64,000 nt of DNA from Ctena decussata (Eukaryota; Mollusca; Bivalvia; Lucinida; Lucinidae), in assembly GCA_963989385.1 (NCBI GenBank), contig OZ022502.1, forward strand, positions 55,545,454-55,609,453, read 5' to 3'. Position 1 is the stretch's first letter. Every line of letters starts with the position of its first letter. The translations under genes were made by a program, and so were the position numbers. Below are positions 44,376-55,587 of this stretch, in pieces. A model generated the notes under the pieces. The model was not told where the DNA came from. It was given only the letters and a program-made list of their open reading frames with translations, and searched no databases.

Positions 44376-45509
44376 GGCTGTCACACACTGACGTATAGCA
44401 TCAGCGTACGCCGACGTATGAGAAATTTAGTAAACACGCTGGTGTACGTTGAATAAGAAAGGGGTACGTTATGAACAAGTTACGAGCACGCTGAAATACG
44501 TTGGTATAAGTTGTTGTACGTCGTATGCGGCCCAAAATTTTGTGCATGCATAAAATTTTCAGCGTACGCCGACCTATTGTTTATAAGTTAGTCATAAGTT
44601 TGGTGTACGCAACAGGTAAGTTATGCGTACGTTCATGCACGTAACTTGTAAGTTAACCATACGTTGACATACGTCGGCAGCTAGCAGCTCCGTTGTGTAG
44701 CGTACGCGTAACTTATTTCTAACCTATAGGTAACTTATCTGTAACTTATACCGAACGTGTCCAGAACGTATTCAACCTATTTAGGAATCATATCTGCCAG
44801 CGTCCTGGGCTTCAGCTATATATATTGGATACAGATGAGCAACTCATCACTTTTAGATAAGGAATCGTCATAGATCGCTTCTGCTTGTCGTTTTGGGGCT
44901 TGAGAGAAGGTTGACACCTCAGATGCCCCCCACAGCTGCCGAAATGCCACCTCGGATACCACTAAAGAGGCACTGGAGTCTGCGCGAGAGCGAGGTTGGC
45001 TACCATCGTAGGCACGGTAGTCGGGTTATGATTGGGACGAGGGTAGGCATGCAAGTGGTAAAGATGGAGTTTTCTTGGGTCAGCTACTGCCTGCAACGTT
45101 CTCTATTTTTTGTTTTTGAGGCATGTCCATCGATCCACGACCACTTCAATAAAAAGTGTTGTAGAGAGCCATTGCTTTGCATCTGATCGTCGAAGCACGC
45201 TCCAAAACGCTATACATAAGGTCGGCGTAAGTTAGACTAACGTTGTGCATGCGTTCGGCATAAGACAAGAACGCTACAGATACGCTGGGAACACGCTGTT
45301 ATAAGCTTTTATTATAAGTTATGTATATGCTAGGGATAAGTTGTGAATAAGTTATTTGTACGTTATACAGTCGTTCAGTACGCTATGTATGCGTTCCAAA
45401 ACAGGCTGCCGTATGATTTTTTAATTTATCTCCAGTGTATGCCAGCGTATTGGATAAATTTTTCATACGTCGGCATACGTTGTCTGAAACGCTGTAGTGT
45501 GACAGGGCC
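44376..45509. mobile_element. 1.13-kb TIR element, GGCTGTCACAC ends
   Basis: The left tip GGCTGTCACACACTGACG and the right tip, ending GCTGTAGTGTGACAGGGCC, are inverse. Homology continues ~60 bases inward through GCCGACGTATGA and AAATTTA. The interior is crowded with TACGT, GTACGC and TAACTTAT words in both orientations, plus a GC-richer core at about 44880-45200. The 97-codon frame in that core has no transposase signature. The superfamily is not determined; target duplication is not clear. Confidence 0.8.
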
Positions 45510-45720
45510 TTTAGCATGAAATTGCAGGGAGATTGCAACTTTTTTTCCAAATGACTAGGTGCGGATGTCTACAGATGTTGATGTTAACACCCGACGTCAT
45601 AAAGGCACAAAATTGCACAATGCGACATTAGCGACGTGATTTATCGAAAAATTTTACAGGACGCTGCTTCATATATGCTCAGTGGGGAAATGTTAACATC
45701 ATGTTGGAATGTTATTTCAG

Positions 45721-45885
45721 ACTGTGGGCAACCTGTCATCGACAATGGTAGATTGGCTGCTGGAAGTCAAACTGTCTATAATGAATTAGCTACAGTAGAA
45801 TGTGATAATGGTTATGAGGGTGGTGGCACAGCTACATGTTTAGCTACCGCCGTATGGGATACATTGCCTACATGCACACCCGTTG
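45721..45885 (+). CDS. Gene 2, CCP exon 5
   Basis: A CCP domain in 55 codons starting DCGQPVIDNGRL. Cysteines are at residues 2, 28, 40 and 52, tryptophan at 46 (VWDTLPTC), with NGYEGGGTATC in the middle. It is the same length and spacing as the cassette-second exons at 41850 and 63178 and shares their CTPVG-type end, so it is their nearest relative outside the recent duplication. The acceptor is ATGTTATTTCAG and the donor G|GTGAGT, phase 1 on both sides. Confidence 0.92.
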
Positions 45886-45972
45886 GTGAGTCGAACATCC
45901 CTATATACGCTCGGTTACCTTCAAAAGACATGTATGTTATACTAATTTCGTAATATTGCTATTAACAATTGT

Positions 45973-46132
45973 CACGGACTCTTAAAATATCTTATATGCC
46001 CCCAACCCTGATTCAAACCTGGGTCTCCTGGTTGGAAGGCGAACACTTTACCACGTCGCTATAAAAGCTGGCTTGTACCGCAAGGCAGTATAAGTGTTTG
46101 ATATACCTAACCTAAACCCTGTGACCTTCTCC
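45973..46132 (-). mobile_element. tRNA-like SINE, tandem copy 1
   Basis: On the minus strand: AGCGACGTGGTAAAGTGTTC, CGCCTTCCAACCAGGAGACC and AGGTTTGAATCAGGG (B-box-like). The body in plus orientation has TTGTACCGCAAGGCAGTA and GATATACCTAACC. A second copy follows about 110 bases later, in the same orientation. Confidence 0.7.
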
Positions 46133-46242
46133 CCCTCCGTATAGAATTCGTCCTCTAATTTTCAAGAGTACGAGAATCACTTAAAATGAGACTTAAGGAG
46201 TTCTAATGCACATGTGGGTTATTTATGTTGGGCGCCATTTAT

Positions 46243-46386
46243 CACGGACTCTTAAAAAGTCGTATATATCCCCAGCCCGGATTCGAACCCGGATGGAAGG
46301 CAAAACTCTACCACGTCGCTATAAAAGCCGGCTTGTACCGCAAGGCAGTACAATTATTTGGTATACCTAACCTGTACCCTGTGACA
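46243..46386 (-). mobile_element. tRNA-like SINE, tandem copy 2
   Basis: Shares ACGGACTCTTAAAA, CCCGGATTCGAACCCGG, TACCACGTCGCTATAAAAGC and TTGTACCGCAAGGCAGTAC with copy 1. It has lost a stretch around the anticodon arm. A head-to-tail pair suggests local duplication or two hits at one site. Confidence 0.7.
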
Positions 46387-46423
46387 CAATATTTTGCATA
46401 CAAAATTTGTTGTACTTTTTAGC

Positions 46424-47430
46424 TCGCCTGTACGAAAGTACAGAGAGCTATTGTTGTCACTTGGACGTGGGCTTGAGCGTCACACTTTAAGTTTTACGTC
46501 AAAGGTTTTTAAGTGATTGGCAAGGCACTGCAGGCGAGCTATCCTGTACGCGGACAGGTCTTGTTAATGCTCCCCATAGGGTTAGCATATAGTCGCCGCA
46601 ATGTCCTTCCGTCCACCCGTACATCCGACCTTTCGTCCATCACCCTTTTTTCCGGAGCGTGACTCTAAAAGTATTGAAACTTCACACATTGATTGAGGGC
46701 AATGAGAGGAAGTGCAGAGTACAAAAAACATAACCATAACCCAAGTCATTTAGGATTTATTTCGCTTCTTAGTTTTTGACAGTTTTCTGCTTGTTGGCAG
46801 CATATCTCTAAAAGTCTTAAAGGGGATGTAATGAAACTTAAACAATGATAGAGAGCAGTAAGAGAAAGTGGAGAGCTAAAGAACCAAAACCTACTCTACG
46901 TTATTTTTTTTGAGTCGCTTCCTTTATTTCTTCTCAGTTATTGCTTGTCTGGAATATGAGGAAGTGCACGGATTTAGATTGGTTGTTTTGGGTTTAACGG
47001 CCCATTTGAGACAGTCTTTCAGTCTATATCGGACCGTCTCTTAAAGAGAGGTAGATAGAATAGAGAAATGCTAGACGAGAGAAAAAAATGCACATACTGC
47101 AAGCACAGTAGGCCCTTGCCCTACTTTTATCCAAATCAGTAGGACGCCCCTGGCACTGGAAGTTATCATGTGACCAAGCACCATCGCACCACCCAACCAC
47201 CCCCACAGATTTAGAACCATGGCCCTATCGCAAAGTAGATTAAGAGGTATTATACTTCTTATTGTTTTTTTTTTGCTGCTTATCCGGAGCATATCTCTAA
47301 AATAATGAAAGGGAACTAAATGAAATTGCACATATTGATAGAGGGCAGTGTGAGGAAGTGCAGAGCAAAAGAAGCATAATCCTATCACAAGTAAGGACCT
47401 TTGACAGTTTCCATGCAAATTTGCCTATTT
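46424..47430. repeat. Dispersed repeat with ~150-bp internal units
   Basis: It starts TAGCTCGCCTGTACGAAAG, and internal GGCGAGCTATCCTGTACGCG recalls the repeat end at 61110-61130. Three units have AACTTCACACATTGAT/GAGGGCAATGAGAGGAAGTG-like blocks (46670, 46815, 47290). Unrelated sequence with GGTTGTTTTGGGTTTAACGG (46978-47230) is inserted between the second and third. Confidence 0.6.
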
Positions 47431-47792
47431 TTCGACAAATTACCGCCGCTTTCTTGGGAAGCCAAAAATAAAAAATTTAGCATTTACGGGTAGACTTATT
47501 CATTATAAAGAGGTAATGGTATTGTTTTTGAACAATTATTACATCTGCATACTAGCTCTCACTGATTCTCGCAAGAGGGGTAAGTGAAATTTTCAGTCAC
47601 ATTAAATACATATATTTTTCGCGTTTTCTTATTTAATGAATCTTATTTGTTAAATATGCTTAAAATGAAGTAAACCACTATAGCTGCTCATAGTATGCAA
47701 TTATATGTAAATAAAAAGTATGCTGGCCTTATTTTTAGACACAGAGGGTCTAATTACCCCACCCACTTTTCAGTTTTTCAGCTGTAGACTAT

Positions 47793-47895
47793 CTTCCCCC
47801 CCCCCCCCGTGCCTCAGCTCGCCACTCATATATAATGTGTATATTGACAGTACACATATGCATGCAAAGTGGCTTGCTGAGGCACGGGGGGGAAA
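47793..47895. repeat. ~103-bp hairpin with CCCCGTGCCTCAGC stem
   Basis: CTTCCCCCCCCC then CGTGCCTCAGC is mirrored by GCTGAGGCACGGGGGGGAAAG. The loop contains GCCACTCATATATAATGTGT and AAGTGGC. It shares layout, poly-C tip and ATATAT loop with the hairpin at 22704-22799 but not the stem word. Confidence 0.85.
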
Positions 47896-48792
47896 GCATC
47901 TCTATAAAACTTTTCCTATTTTCCATACATTAAATGGTAAAAACTTGCTTTTTACACCAAAATCTATGTCTACATGTGATATATTTGAAAAATTATTTTT
48001 GTGCCAATGTTAAGGAGTTCAGAGCAACACATTTCAATAAAAATTTTGTAGTATAGAGAAAGTTCATTTTTCCCCATTTTTATAGGCAAATTTACATTAC
48101 AACTGTCAGAGGTCCTTTTGGGATTTGACCCGTATTACCTGTTGTATTTGTTCACCTACAAGAGTTATTCAGTAACCATTGTTATATTAGTAGCTCCCTT
48201 GCAGCTCCCTTGACAGAATAAAGGTGTAAAAATGTTAACTTACTGTTCAATGTGCAGGTTTTAAAGGCCCATCGATGGTAAAAATTCTTAAAATATTCTA
48301 TCGTGAAATATCGCTGCAAGAATATCACTACAGTTTCATCATTGTAAATAACCGTGAGTAGCCAATTTTAACAAATAAAAGAGGCTTGAGTTTTACATAG
48401 AAGAGTTTTGAAAATCTATTTGAGTCATTTTAGTTGGCAACTAAAATGACCTACTTTAGATATTACAAACTTGATTAAAATGGTAAAGCATGGGACCCCC
48501 TTCATTATTCCGCTTGTGCTTAGTATTGAATCGCTGAGCGGCTAAACAGAAAAAAATGTATATCAAGAAGGTTTTCAGAACCAAGCTCTTCAGACTTTTT
48601 GTCAGTTAAATGACTCATTATATGCACGTCAACACAGAGCGTCGAACCGCTTTTAGTTAGGATTTCTGTTTAGACGTTTTTACCATTTTTAGGACTTTGG
48701 AGACTTAAAAGCTGCCTTTAGTCAAAAGTATCATGTGTTCATTCAATGTATTATTTCACATTCTAAAGAACATTGGAAGGGGATGCCCCTCT
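47896..48792 (+). other. Gene 2 intron, nothing recognised
   Basis: AT-rich sequence with no exon or repeat signature that I can support. Confidence 0.4.
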
Positions 48793-48799
48793 ACACACA

Positions 48800-48842
<43 letters not shown>
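48793..48842. repeat. Compound (CA)n(GA)n microsatellite
   Basis: About 12 CA units directly followed by about 12 GA units. Confidence 0.95.
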
Positions 48843-48848
<6 letters not shown>

Positions 48849-49006
48849 AACCCCAAGATGTGTATGTGCAGCTCTTGCTTTCACTTTCAGTTGCACTAGG
48901 TTTGCACAAAATATCACCAATTCACCAGGATACCCATGTAACTATTGTACACCATCGGGAAGCATCCATCGGTTCTACCGATTTCCTTGGATTTTTTTTC
49001 GTTGAC

Positions 49007-49260
49007 GGGCTTCCGTGGCCTAATGGACAAGAGCACTGACTTTCAAACATTAGGTCTGTCACTGCTGTGTGTTTAAGCGTTTGTGGCATACATGTGAAAA
49101 AGCAAAGCTCTGCTAAAGATGGTCAGATGGTTCGGGATTTCAACCTCCCGCCCGTCCCGTCCCCCCCCCCCCCCCCCCCCGCTTCCAGCACAACCCCACC
49201 CCCACCCTTCCAACCCACCCCCAGTCTCTACTTAAGAATCGGCTGGAAATAAAGCTAAAC
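49007..49260 (+). mobile_element. Possible SINE with tRNA-like head
   Basis: GGGCTTCCGTGGCCTAATGG, then ACAAGAGCACTGACTTTC, resembles the 5' half of a tRNA, but the B box is not clear. It is followed by a poly-C tract (49158-49180) and CCCACCC-rich sequence. Low confidence. Confidence 0.35.
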
Positions 49261-49669
49261 ATTCTTGAAAGGGCCGTAAACCCATATGTACTATTTGCAT
49301 TATATTGCTTTTAGCATAATAGTTAAAGTAGCGAAATATGCATTAAACAGCATAGTCTTGACCTGTTCAAGCAAGCATGGAAACTATTGCCTGGATACTA
49401 TTTATTTTTGCTACATATAAATTAACTTGGTTATATAAAACGGTCTGGATTGTATCTGGCACGCTTTAATGTTAATTAGAATTGTAATATGTAACATAGC
49501 ATGGACCCCTCCGCTAAGATTGTTTACTAAACAATGCTCAGAGGTGTCAGTATCGTTTGCTGCATTATTCTTTGGGGAAAAATTATGCTGGCTGAAAATT
49601 TTGTTTGATTGACAACCTGTGAAAGTTTTTTTGGTGATTCCTGTGGGAATATGTTATCATCGCCTATAG

Positions 49670-50940
49670 ATGTGATTATAGCCCCAGCATATGAAGTATG
49701 TCGAGGGGTTTTCCACCCTTTCGATCGTTCGTTCGTCTTTTTGTTCGTTAGTTCGTTCGCCTGTTCGTCCATCCGTACCTAAGTTAGCATTTGCGTTAAA
49801 GTTTTGCGTTACGTTTTTATTTTGCTTCTGTTCACTGCATCTTGTTTGTAGATGCTTAGTCGTTTAGCAGAGTCTGGATACTGATTAGTTTGCAACAGCT
49901 AGCTGCTGACCAAGCGACAAGGTCACAGACTTCGAAATTGGTACTATAGCTGCGTAAAAGTTTTGCATTTAATGAGTTTCAGCTTTTGCTCTGTTTTTCA
50001 GAAAGCCTTAACTAGAACTTTCTCATATGTACCAATTATTAGCCCAGGGTATTCTTCTTTTTTTCGCTTATATTTTCAATATACCGGATATAACCTTTGC
50101 CATGCTACTAGGTTTACTTCTAGATTAAAGCTGATTAGTAGAAATCATCCGAATGCTGCAGCTGACCTACGGTCAAGGTTACAGACTTAGAAATTTGTAT
50201 ATCATTTGTGTTTAAGTTTTGTGTATTTAATGCTCAGAGTTTTTAACATTTTGCTCTGCAACTAGGTTTGCTTCAAGGTTGAACCTAATTAGTTGAAATC
50301 ATCTGGTTGCTGCTGCTGTTCGATGGTCAAGGTCACTGACTTAGAAATTCGTATACCATTTGCATTAAAATTTTGTGTTGTAATTATTTGCCTAAATTTT
50401 CATTATACTTAATGGATAGATAGATGACTTGCGATTCTACGTCCTTTTCAACAGTATTTCAGTCATATCAGAACGATGGGACGGTGATAAAGAAAGGGCT
50501 GTGTGCAATGTAGGAAAGATTCTCGCCTCAAGCGGAGCTCGAACCCGATCCGCTAGATCAGTAGGCAAGCGCTTAACCCACTGAGCTACCGGGGCTCTCA
50601 ATATACTTAAATGGAGTCTTTTGCTTTGCTACTATGTTTGTTCCTAAGTTGGATCTGATTAGTTGATATCAACTGCATGCTGCTGCTGACTTTAGGTCAA
50701 GGTTACAGACATGAAAATTTATGCGATTTTATTTATTTATTTTTTTTTAATTTGTATAATTTTTTGCTGATTGCTAACTTTTAATGGAGCCCTGTGGCGT
50801 TTGTCTTTTGGCCTTTCGCTGGGTTTGTTATAGAATGTTCCTCGTTCTTTCTGTTTGTTAACATTTGCTTTGAATTTTTTCTAATAGGCGGTGGCGCTGG
50901 CCCGAGGTATACATGAGCCTCTGCTTACTTGTTCTAGTTT
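49670..50940. mobile_element. Dispersed repeat with ~170-bp units, SINE inserted
   Basis: It starts ATAGCCCCAGCATATGAAG followed by TTCGTTCG-rich sequence. Four degenerate units each carry a CTGCTGAC, then GGTCAAGGTCACAGACTT, then GAAATT block (49905, 50155, 50310, 50680). It ends GGCGGTGGCGCTGGCC, then GAGGTATACATGAGCC; the same end is at 41735-41790. A SINE sits at 50416-50600. Confidence 0.65.
50416..50600 (-). mobile_element. tRNA-derived SINE, minus copy
   Basis: On the minus strand: GAGCCCCGGTAGCTCAGTGG, GGTTAAGCGCTTGCC, GATCGGGTTCGAGCTCCGC, then the common body. TATACTTAATGG (50404-50415) and ATATACTTAAATGG (50601-50614) flank it as an imperfect target duplication. Confidence 0.88.
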
Positions 50941-51038
50941 TAAAACTTTGCAATGGCATATAGTTTGGTGACTCTATACGTCCACTGCGGAGCTTTATCA
51001 ACAGTATTTTCAGCATTTCTTTCAACAGTTGTGTTCTC

Positions 51039-51256
51039 GGCTGAATGGGTACACTTTCAGGGGAAGCAGCTCTGTAGTTTCATTTTTGCCTCCCTTCTCA
51101 GTGGGGATCAATTCTTAAATAAACGAATTTACTCCGATTCCGTTGCGAGTAGACCCCACTTTCGACGGGCTTCGTCCACTAGGGTAGCAAACAAGAAATC
51201 ATGAGAGTTGTTCCCCTTTATAAATTGGCGAAAAAAATCATGTACCCATACACCTT
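51039..51256 (+). mobile_element. GGGTACAC MITE, third copy, next to a splice acceptor
   Basis: It starts CTGAATGGGTACACTTTCAG and ends ATGTACCCATACACCTTAA, with the TTTTGCCTCCCTTCTCAG block of the family. It ends 15 bases before the exon at 51272, so the branch-point region of that exon lies in the element. Confidence 0.8.
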
Positions 51257-51271
51257 AACCGTTTTCTTCAG

Positions 51272-51430
51272 ATTGTGGAACACCAACTATAACAAACGGA
51301 AACTTCATCGGTGATACATTTTACACGGGGTCTGCTTCGGTTAATTGTGACACCGGCTATGATGGAAACGGCATTGCTTTCTGTTCGACCGGTGCAACCT
51401 GGGACATACTTCCGGATTGTACTGCGAAGG
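51272..51430 (+). CDS. Gene 2, CCP exon 6
   Basis: A CCP domain in 53 codons starting DCGTPTITNGNF. Cysteines are at residues 2, 26, 38 and 50, tryptophan at 44 (TWDILPDC), with TGYDGNGIAFC in place of GYEGGG. The acceptor GTTTTCTTCAG is short because a MITE ends just upstream. The donor is G|GTAAGC. Both borders are phase 1. It ends TAK rather than TPV, like the exons ending PK. Confidence 0.92.
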
Positions 51431-51735
51431 GTAAGCCAATTTCTTTTCATATTACCGTAAAACTAGTAAAAAAAAGGAAACCAATAATGATTACCGGCAT
51501 TGTCCTTAAATTTGAAACGCAGTATTGCCTGGAAAAGATGCAGCTAGATTGGCAAACAGTGAAGACCCTGACCAGACTGCTCCTTTAGAAGCATTAAGGA
51601 GCATTCTGTTCTGGGTCGGCACTATCTGTCTTAATTCTGTGAGTTTTTATAGTAAACTGAAACTTAATGGAAATAATTTTTGCGTCAGCTTGTCGTTTTG
51701 GACAAAACATCACAACGGAAAAATCATTGTGATTT

Positions 51736-51971
51736 GAGCCGCGATACGACAAAACCAACAAAGTGGTTGTGCCCCCAGCACAGACACAGGTCTGCCTGTG
51801 CATCCGACCAGTCCGATCAGAGTCTTCGCTTTGCGCCTAAAAGGTAGCTAAGGGTCTAAGCTACATACATGCAGACAGCGAAGACTCTGATCAGACTGGG
51901 CGGATGCCCAGCCTGATCTGAGTCTGCAATGGGCGCACGACCATTTTGTTGGTTCTCTCGTGTCGCGGCTC
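51736..51971. mobile_element. GAGCCGCG foldback MITE, copy 7
   Basis: GAGCCGCGATACGACAAAAC and TCTCGTGTCGCGGCTC ends with mirrored GATCAGAGTCTTCGC words around GGGTCTAAGC. It lies 300 bases downstream of CCP exon 6. Confidence 0.9.
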
Positions 51972-52917
51972 ATATATGCATTAATTTATTTATTTACACC
52001 TAATGAACACCTAAAGCAGTATTTTTACGAATGGCGTAGTCATGAGTGAAATACCACTTTTTTGTGTTTATGAGTGAACTCTATCTTACACTGAAAAATT
52101 CAAATTTTATGCTTTAAAATTGTAATAATTCAGTTTTTTCCAATACGTCAGCCCTCACGAAAGAGTCTAAACGTTTTCTATCTGTTTTGGGTCAAATTTG
52201 ATGCTTCCAGCATAGTAACTGGGTATGCTATTGATTGTTAACAAATTTGCAAATAATAAATAACTTGAAATTTAATTTTGATAAACAGATCCCAAGCAAT
52301 TTGCTATGAAACAGTGCGTAGAGGAGACATTGAAAACATTAATGCATTATTTTAACACTGGTCGCCTATGCAGCCAATGCTAAAATCTAGTTATATATTT
52401 GCATAACAAATCATCGGGCGGATTAGCGTGACGTTATTTAGCGCCGTTCGGGCGTCATTATACGCCCGTTTGAAAAACGGGTCGTATATTGTTATGGCGC
52501 TGGCGTCCGTCCGTCCGGCGTAAACTTTTCGTTTCCGGATAACTCCTCCTACAGTTTACATCTGATCGAGCTGAAACTTGGTATATAGTAAGACTATGAG
52601 GTGGACTCGTTTCGAGGTTACGCTCCAATGATTTTTAGCGGAGTTACAGCCCTTTACTTAGAATTTTTGGGGTGTTCGTTTCCGGATAACTCCTCCTATA
52701 CTTTTCATCCAATTAAGCTGAAACTTTGTAAACAGTAAGACTACGATGTGGAGTAGCGCATATTATACGGAAATTTTGCTCCGACGATTTTTAGTGGAGT
52801 TACAGCCCTTTGAAAAAACGCGTCTATGGCAGTTTGTATGGCAATTCTTTAGCATTCCATAACTTGCTTACTCTGATGAAACTTTATAGCAATGTATATG
52901 AGGTTAAGACAACGTGT

Positions 52918-55023
52918 GTAGGGTCCCTAAGTGTCCGACAGCCCTAAATGTCCGACAAAATTTATTTTTTTCTATAAATGTCAGAATAGTGAAAGAAACT
53001 ATTATTTAAAGCATAATTAGGAAATATTTCAAAAACATAATTAGTGAATAATACTCAAAATCTACTTTAGAAAAATATTTGTCGGACACTTAGAACGACC
53101 CAAAGGTCCCTAAATGTCCGACAACCCTAAATGTCCGACAAGTTGAAATTCAATATAAGTGTTCGTTATTAGAGTAAAAACAATAAATATGATCGTAAAA
53201 AAGTAAACTACATACTTTTATATAAAATAATAACACTAATAATGATAATAATAAATACAGAATGCCAAAAAATGTATCAAGTTCGTTACTGAATACATAT
53301 AAAAAGCCATAGAACATTTTTAAGTGTCAGGCAAAATCTTAGGGTTTCTAAAACTTCGCGAAAGTGAGCAAAACCATTATAAAATATTATAAATGCATAT
53401 AAAGTAATCATTTGGTACAAATTATTCTTTAACTAATAATGTAAGCAAGATGAAAACAAAATCTGTCGGACATTTAGCGACATGTGTCCCTAAGTGTCCG
53501 ACAATGTATTAATCTATTTACAAGTGAAGTAGAAGTGATAAAACCATTCATTATTATATTCTAAAGATACATTGGTAAATTATTAACTACTTTTCTGTAT
53601 TAGAATATATATCAAGAACCTTAGGGAAACAAAATGGCGAACTTCGAGTGGTCTTTGATGTACAGGACTCTATGGACCTAAGTATTGGGACACCTTAAGA
53701 AATAATTATTTTTCGACGGCATAAGTATTGGGACAGCTGGAAAATTAATTGTTTTTTTCTTTTCTCAATATTTACGCACAATACGGGTATTTATGCGTTT
53801 ATGCATTTATGACGGTTTTGCTCACTTTCAAGAAATTTTAAGAAGCCTAAGATTTTGTCTGACACATCAAAGTATTCTCTGTAGTTACCAAATACAATTG
53901 CTGCCAGTTTGTTTTTCCAAAATTTTCTTTTTACTATATCATATATATTATATATTTATATACAAACTATCAAACCAGTGGCCAATAATTTATCAAAGTT
54001 TCTTTATTATATGGTCTATTTCAACTTGTTAAGGTCATATTTAGTGAGTTCTTAGTTACATCTCACTCTAATATCAAATCATAACCTGTCGGACACTAAG
54101 GGACAGATTCCCTAAATGTCCGACAAATTCTAATTTCCTTTTTTTGAAGTATTTTTGTTACTTTATTATTATATTCTCGTAGTTTTGATTAACCATTTTT
54201 TCAAAATAATTTCTATATATGCATTTATAATAAGTTTTGTCACTTTCCTGACAGTTTTAGAAAAAACTAAGAATATGTATTCTACCTTAATAGTTTTGTA
54301 CTTACCAAATACATTTGGCGGCATTTTGTTTTCCTAAGGTTCTTGATATATATTCTAATATAGAACAGTAATTAATAATTTACCAATGTATCTTTAGACT
54401 AGAATAGAAAATGGTTTTAGAACTTCTACTTCACTTGAAAAAAGATTCAAACATTGTCGGACACTTAGGGACACATGACTCTAAATGTCCGACGGATCTT
54501 GTTTTCACCATGCTTACATTTTGAGTATTTTTGAAAAATTATTTGTAGGAAATGATTACTTATATGCATTTATTATGGTTTATACTGGTTTTAGAAACCC
54601 TAAAATTTTGCCTGACACTTACTTTTTTTACTGTCTTTTATATGGAGTCAGTAATGAACTTGATACCTTTCCCGGCATTTTGTGTTTATTATTATCATTA
54701 TTACTGTTATTATTATATACAAAAAGTATCTTGTTCACTTTTTTTACGATCATATTTATTGTTTTTACTCTGATAACGAAACCTTATATCGATTTTCAAC
54801 TTTTCGGACATTTAGGGTTGTCGGACATTTAGGGACCTTTGGGTCGTCCCTAAGTGTCCGACAATTTTTTTCTAAGTTAGATTTTGAGTATTTTTCACTA
54901 ATTATTTTTTGAAATATTTACTAATTATGCTTTTAATAATAGTTTCTTTTACTATTCTGCCGTTTTTAGAAAAAAATAAATTTTGTCGGACATTTAGGGC
55001 TGTCGGACACTTAGGGACCTTAC
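52918..55023. mobile_element. 2.1-kb modular palindromic element with 8-bp target duplication
   Basis: The tips are GTAGGGTCCCTAAGTG and CACTTAGGGACCTTAC, and the outer ~180 bases are inverse copies. The interior is a series of AT-rich modules of ~350-430 bases in both orientations, each bounded by CTAAATGTCCGACA or its complement; about 16 such words are visible. TATGCATTTAT and ACCAAATACA words recur in each module. The centre is a TATATA-rich stretch near 53940-53965. CAACGTGT (52910-52917) and AAACGTGT (55024-55031) flank it, and the intact repeat at 26.9 kb shows the empty site. Eight-base duplications are typical of hAT elements. No transposase is seen. Confidence 0.9.
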
Positions 55024-55110
55024 AAACGTGTCTCATACAAGAATGGTTACTCCTCTTGACTTAGATTTTGAGTTACCTCCCTTTGATTATTTTGTCAGAC
55101 TATATTTATA

Positions 55111-55587
55111 CCGGTCCTACTAAAGACAGAAAAGGACTTTTGCCACCGAAAAGGACCGAAAAGAACTTCGGGCACCGAAAAGGACTTTTATTTGCCGTTA
55201 AATGTCATATAAAACATATGTTTTACAATTTTTACTATCATCATGATATTAATCAGCGCTTGAAAATAATTTTGTGATCTGTAGTATCTTCATCCTTAAA
55301 TTTCACAAAAAATATTACAGCACCGAAAAGGACTCCACTTCTGGTCAGTGAAGGGATGCCATGTACCGAAAAGGACATCGCAAATGGCGAATTTCGGGCA
55401 CCGAAAGGGACATTTTTCACTTCATGTTTTAAAAAATTATGTTTAGAAATAAAATATTTTATCCTATATATTTTTTTCAAACGTTTTTATCATATAAAAT
55501 GGCTTTTAAAAGGTCCTTTTCGGTGCCCTAAAGTTCTTTTCGGTCCTTTTCGGTGGCAAAAGTCCTTTTCTGTCTTTAGTAGGACCC
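55111..55587. mobile_element. 477-bp foldback element, 8-bp target duplication
   Basis: The ends CGGTCCTACTAAAGACAG and CTGTCTTTAGTAGGACC are inverse over ~70 bases with repeated CACCGAAAAGGAC words, which also occur in mid-element. TATTTATA flanks both sides (55103-55110, 55588-55595), against a single TATTTGTA in the intact repeat near 27004. hAT-like by duplication length. Non-coding. Confidence 0.9.

Noticed and set aside
44893..45186. Transposase fragment
   Set aside because: No DDE-type, zinc-finger or other transposase motif could be seen in any frame.
54485..54832. Multi-pass membrane protein in the palindromic element
   Set aside because: Hydrophobic residues come from T-rich modules, and the equivalent frame is not kept in the sister modules.
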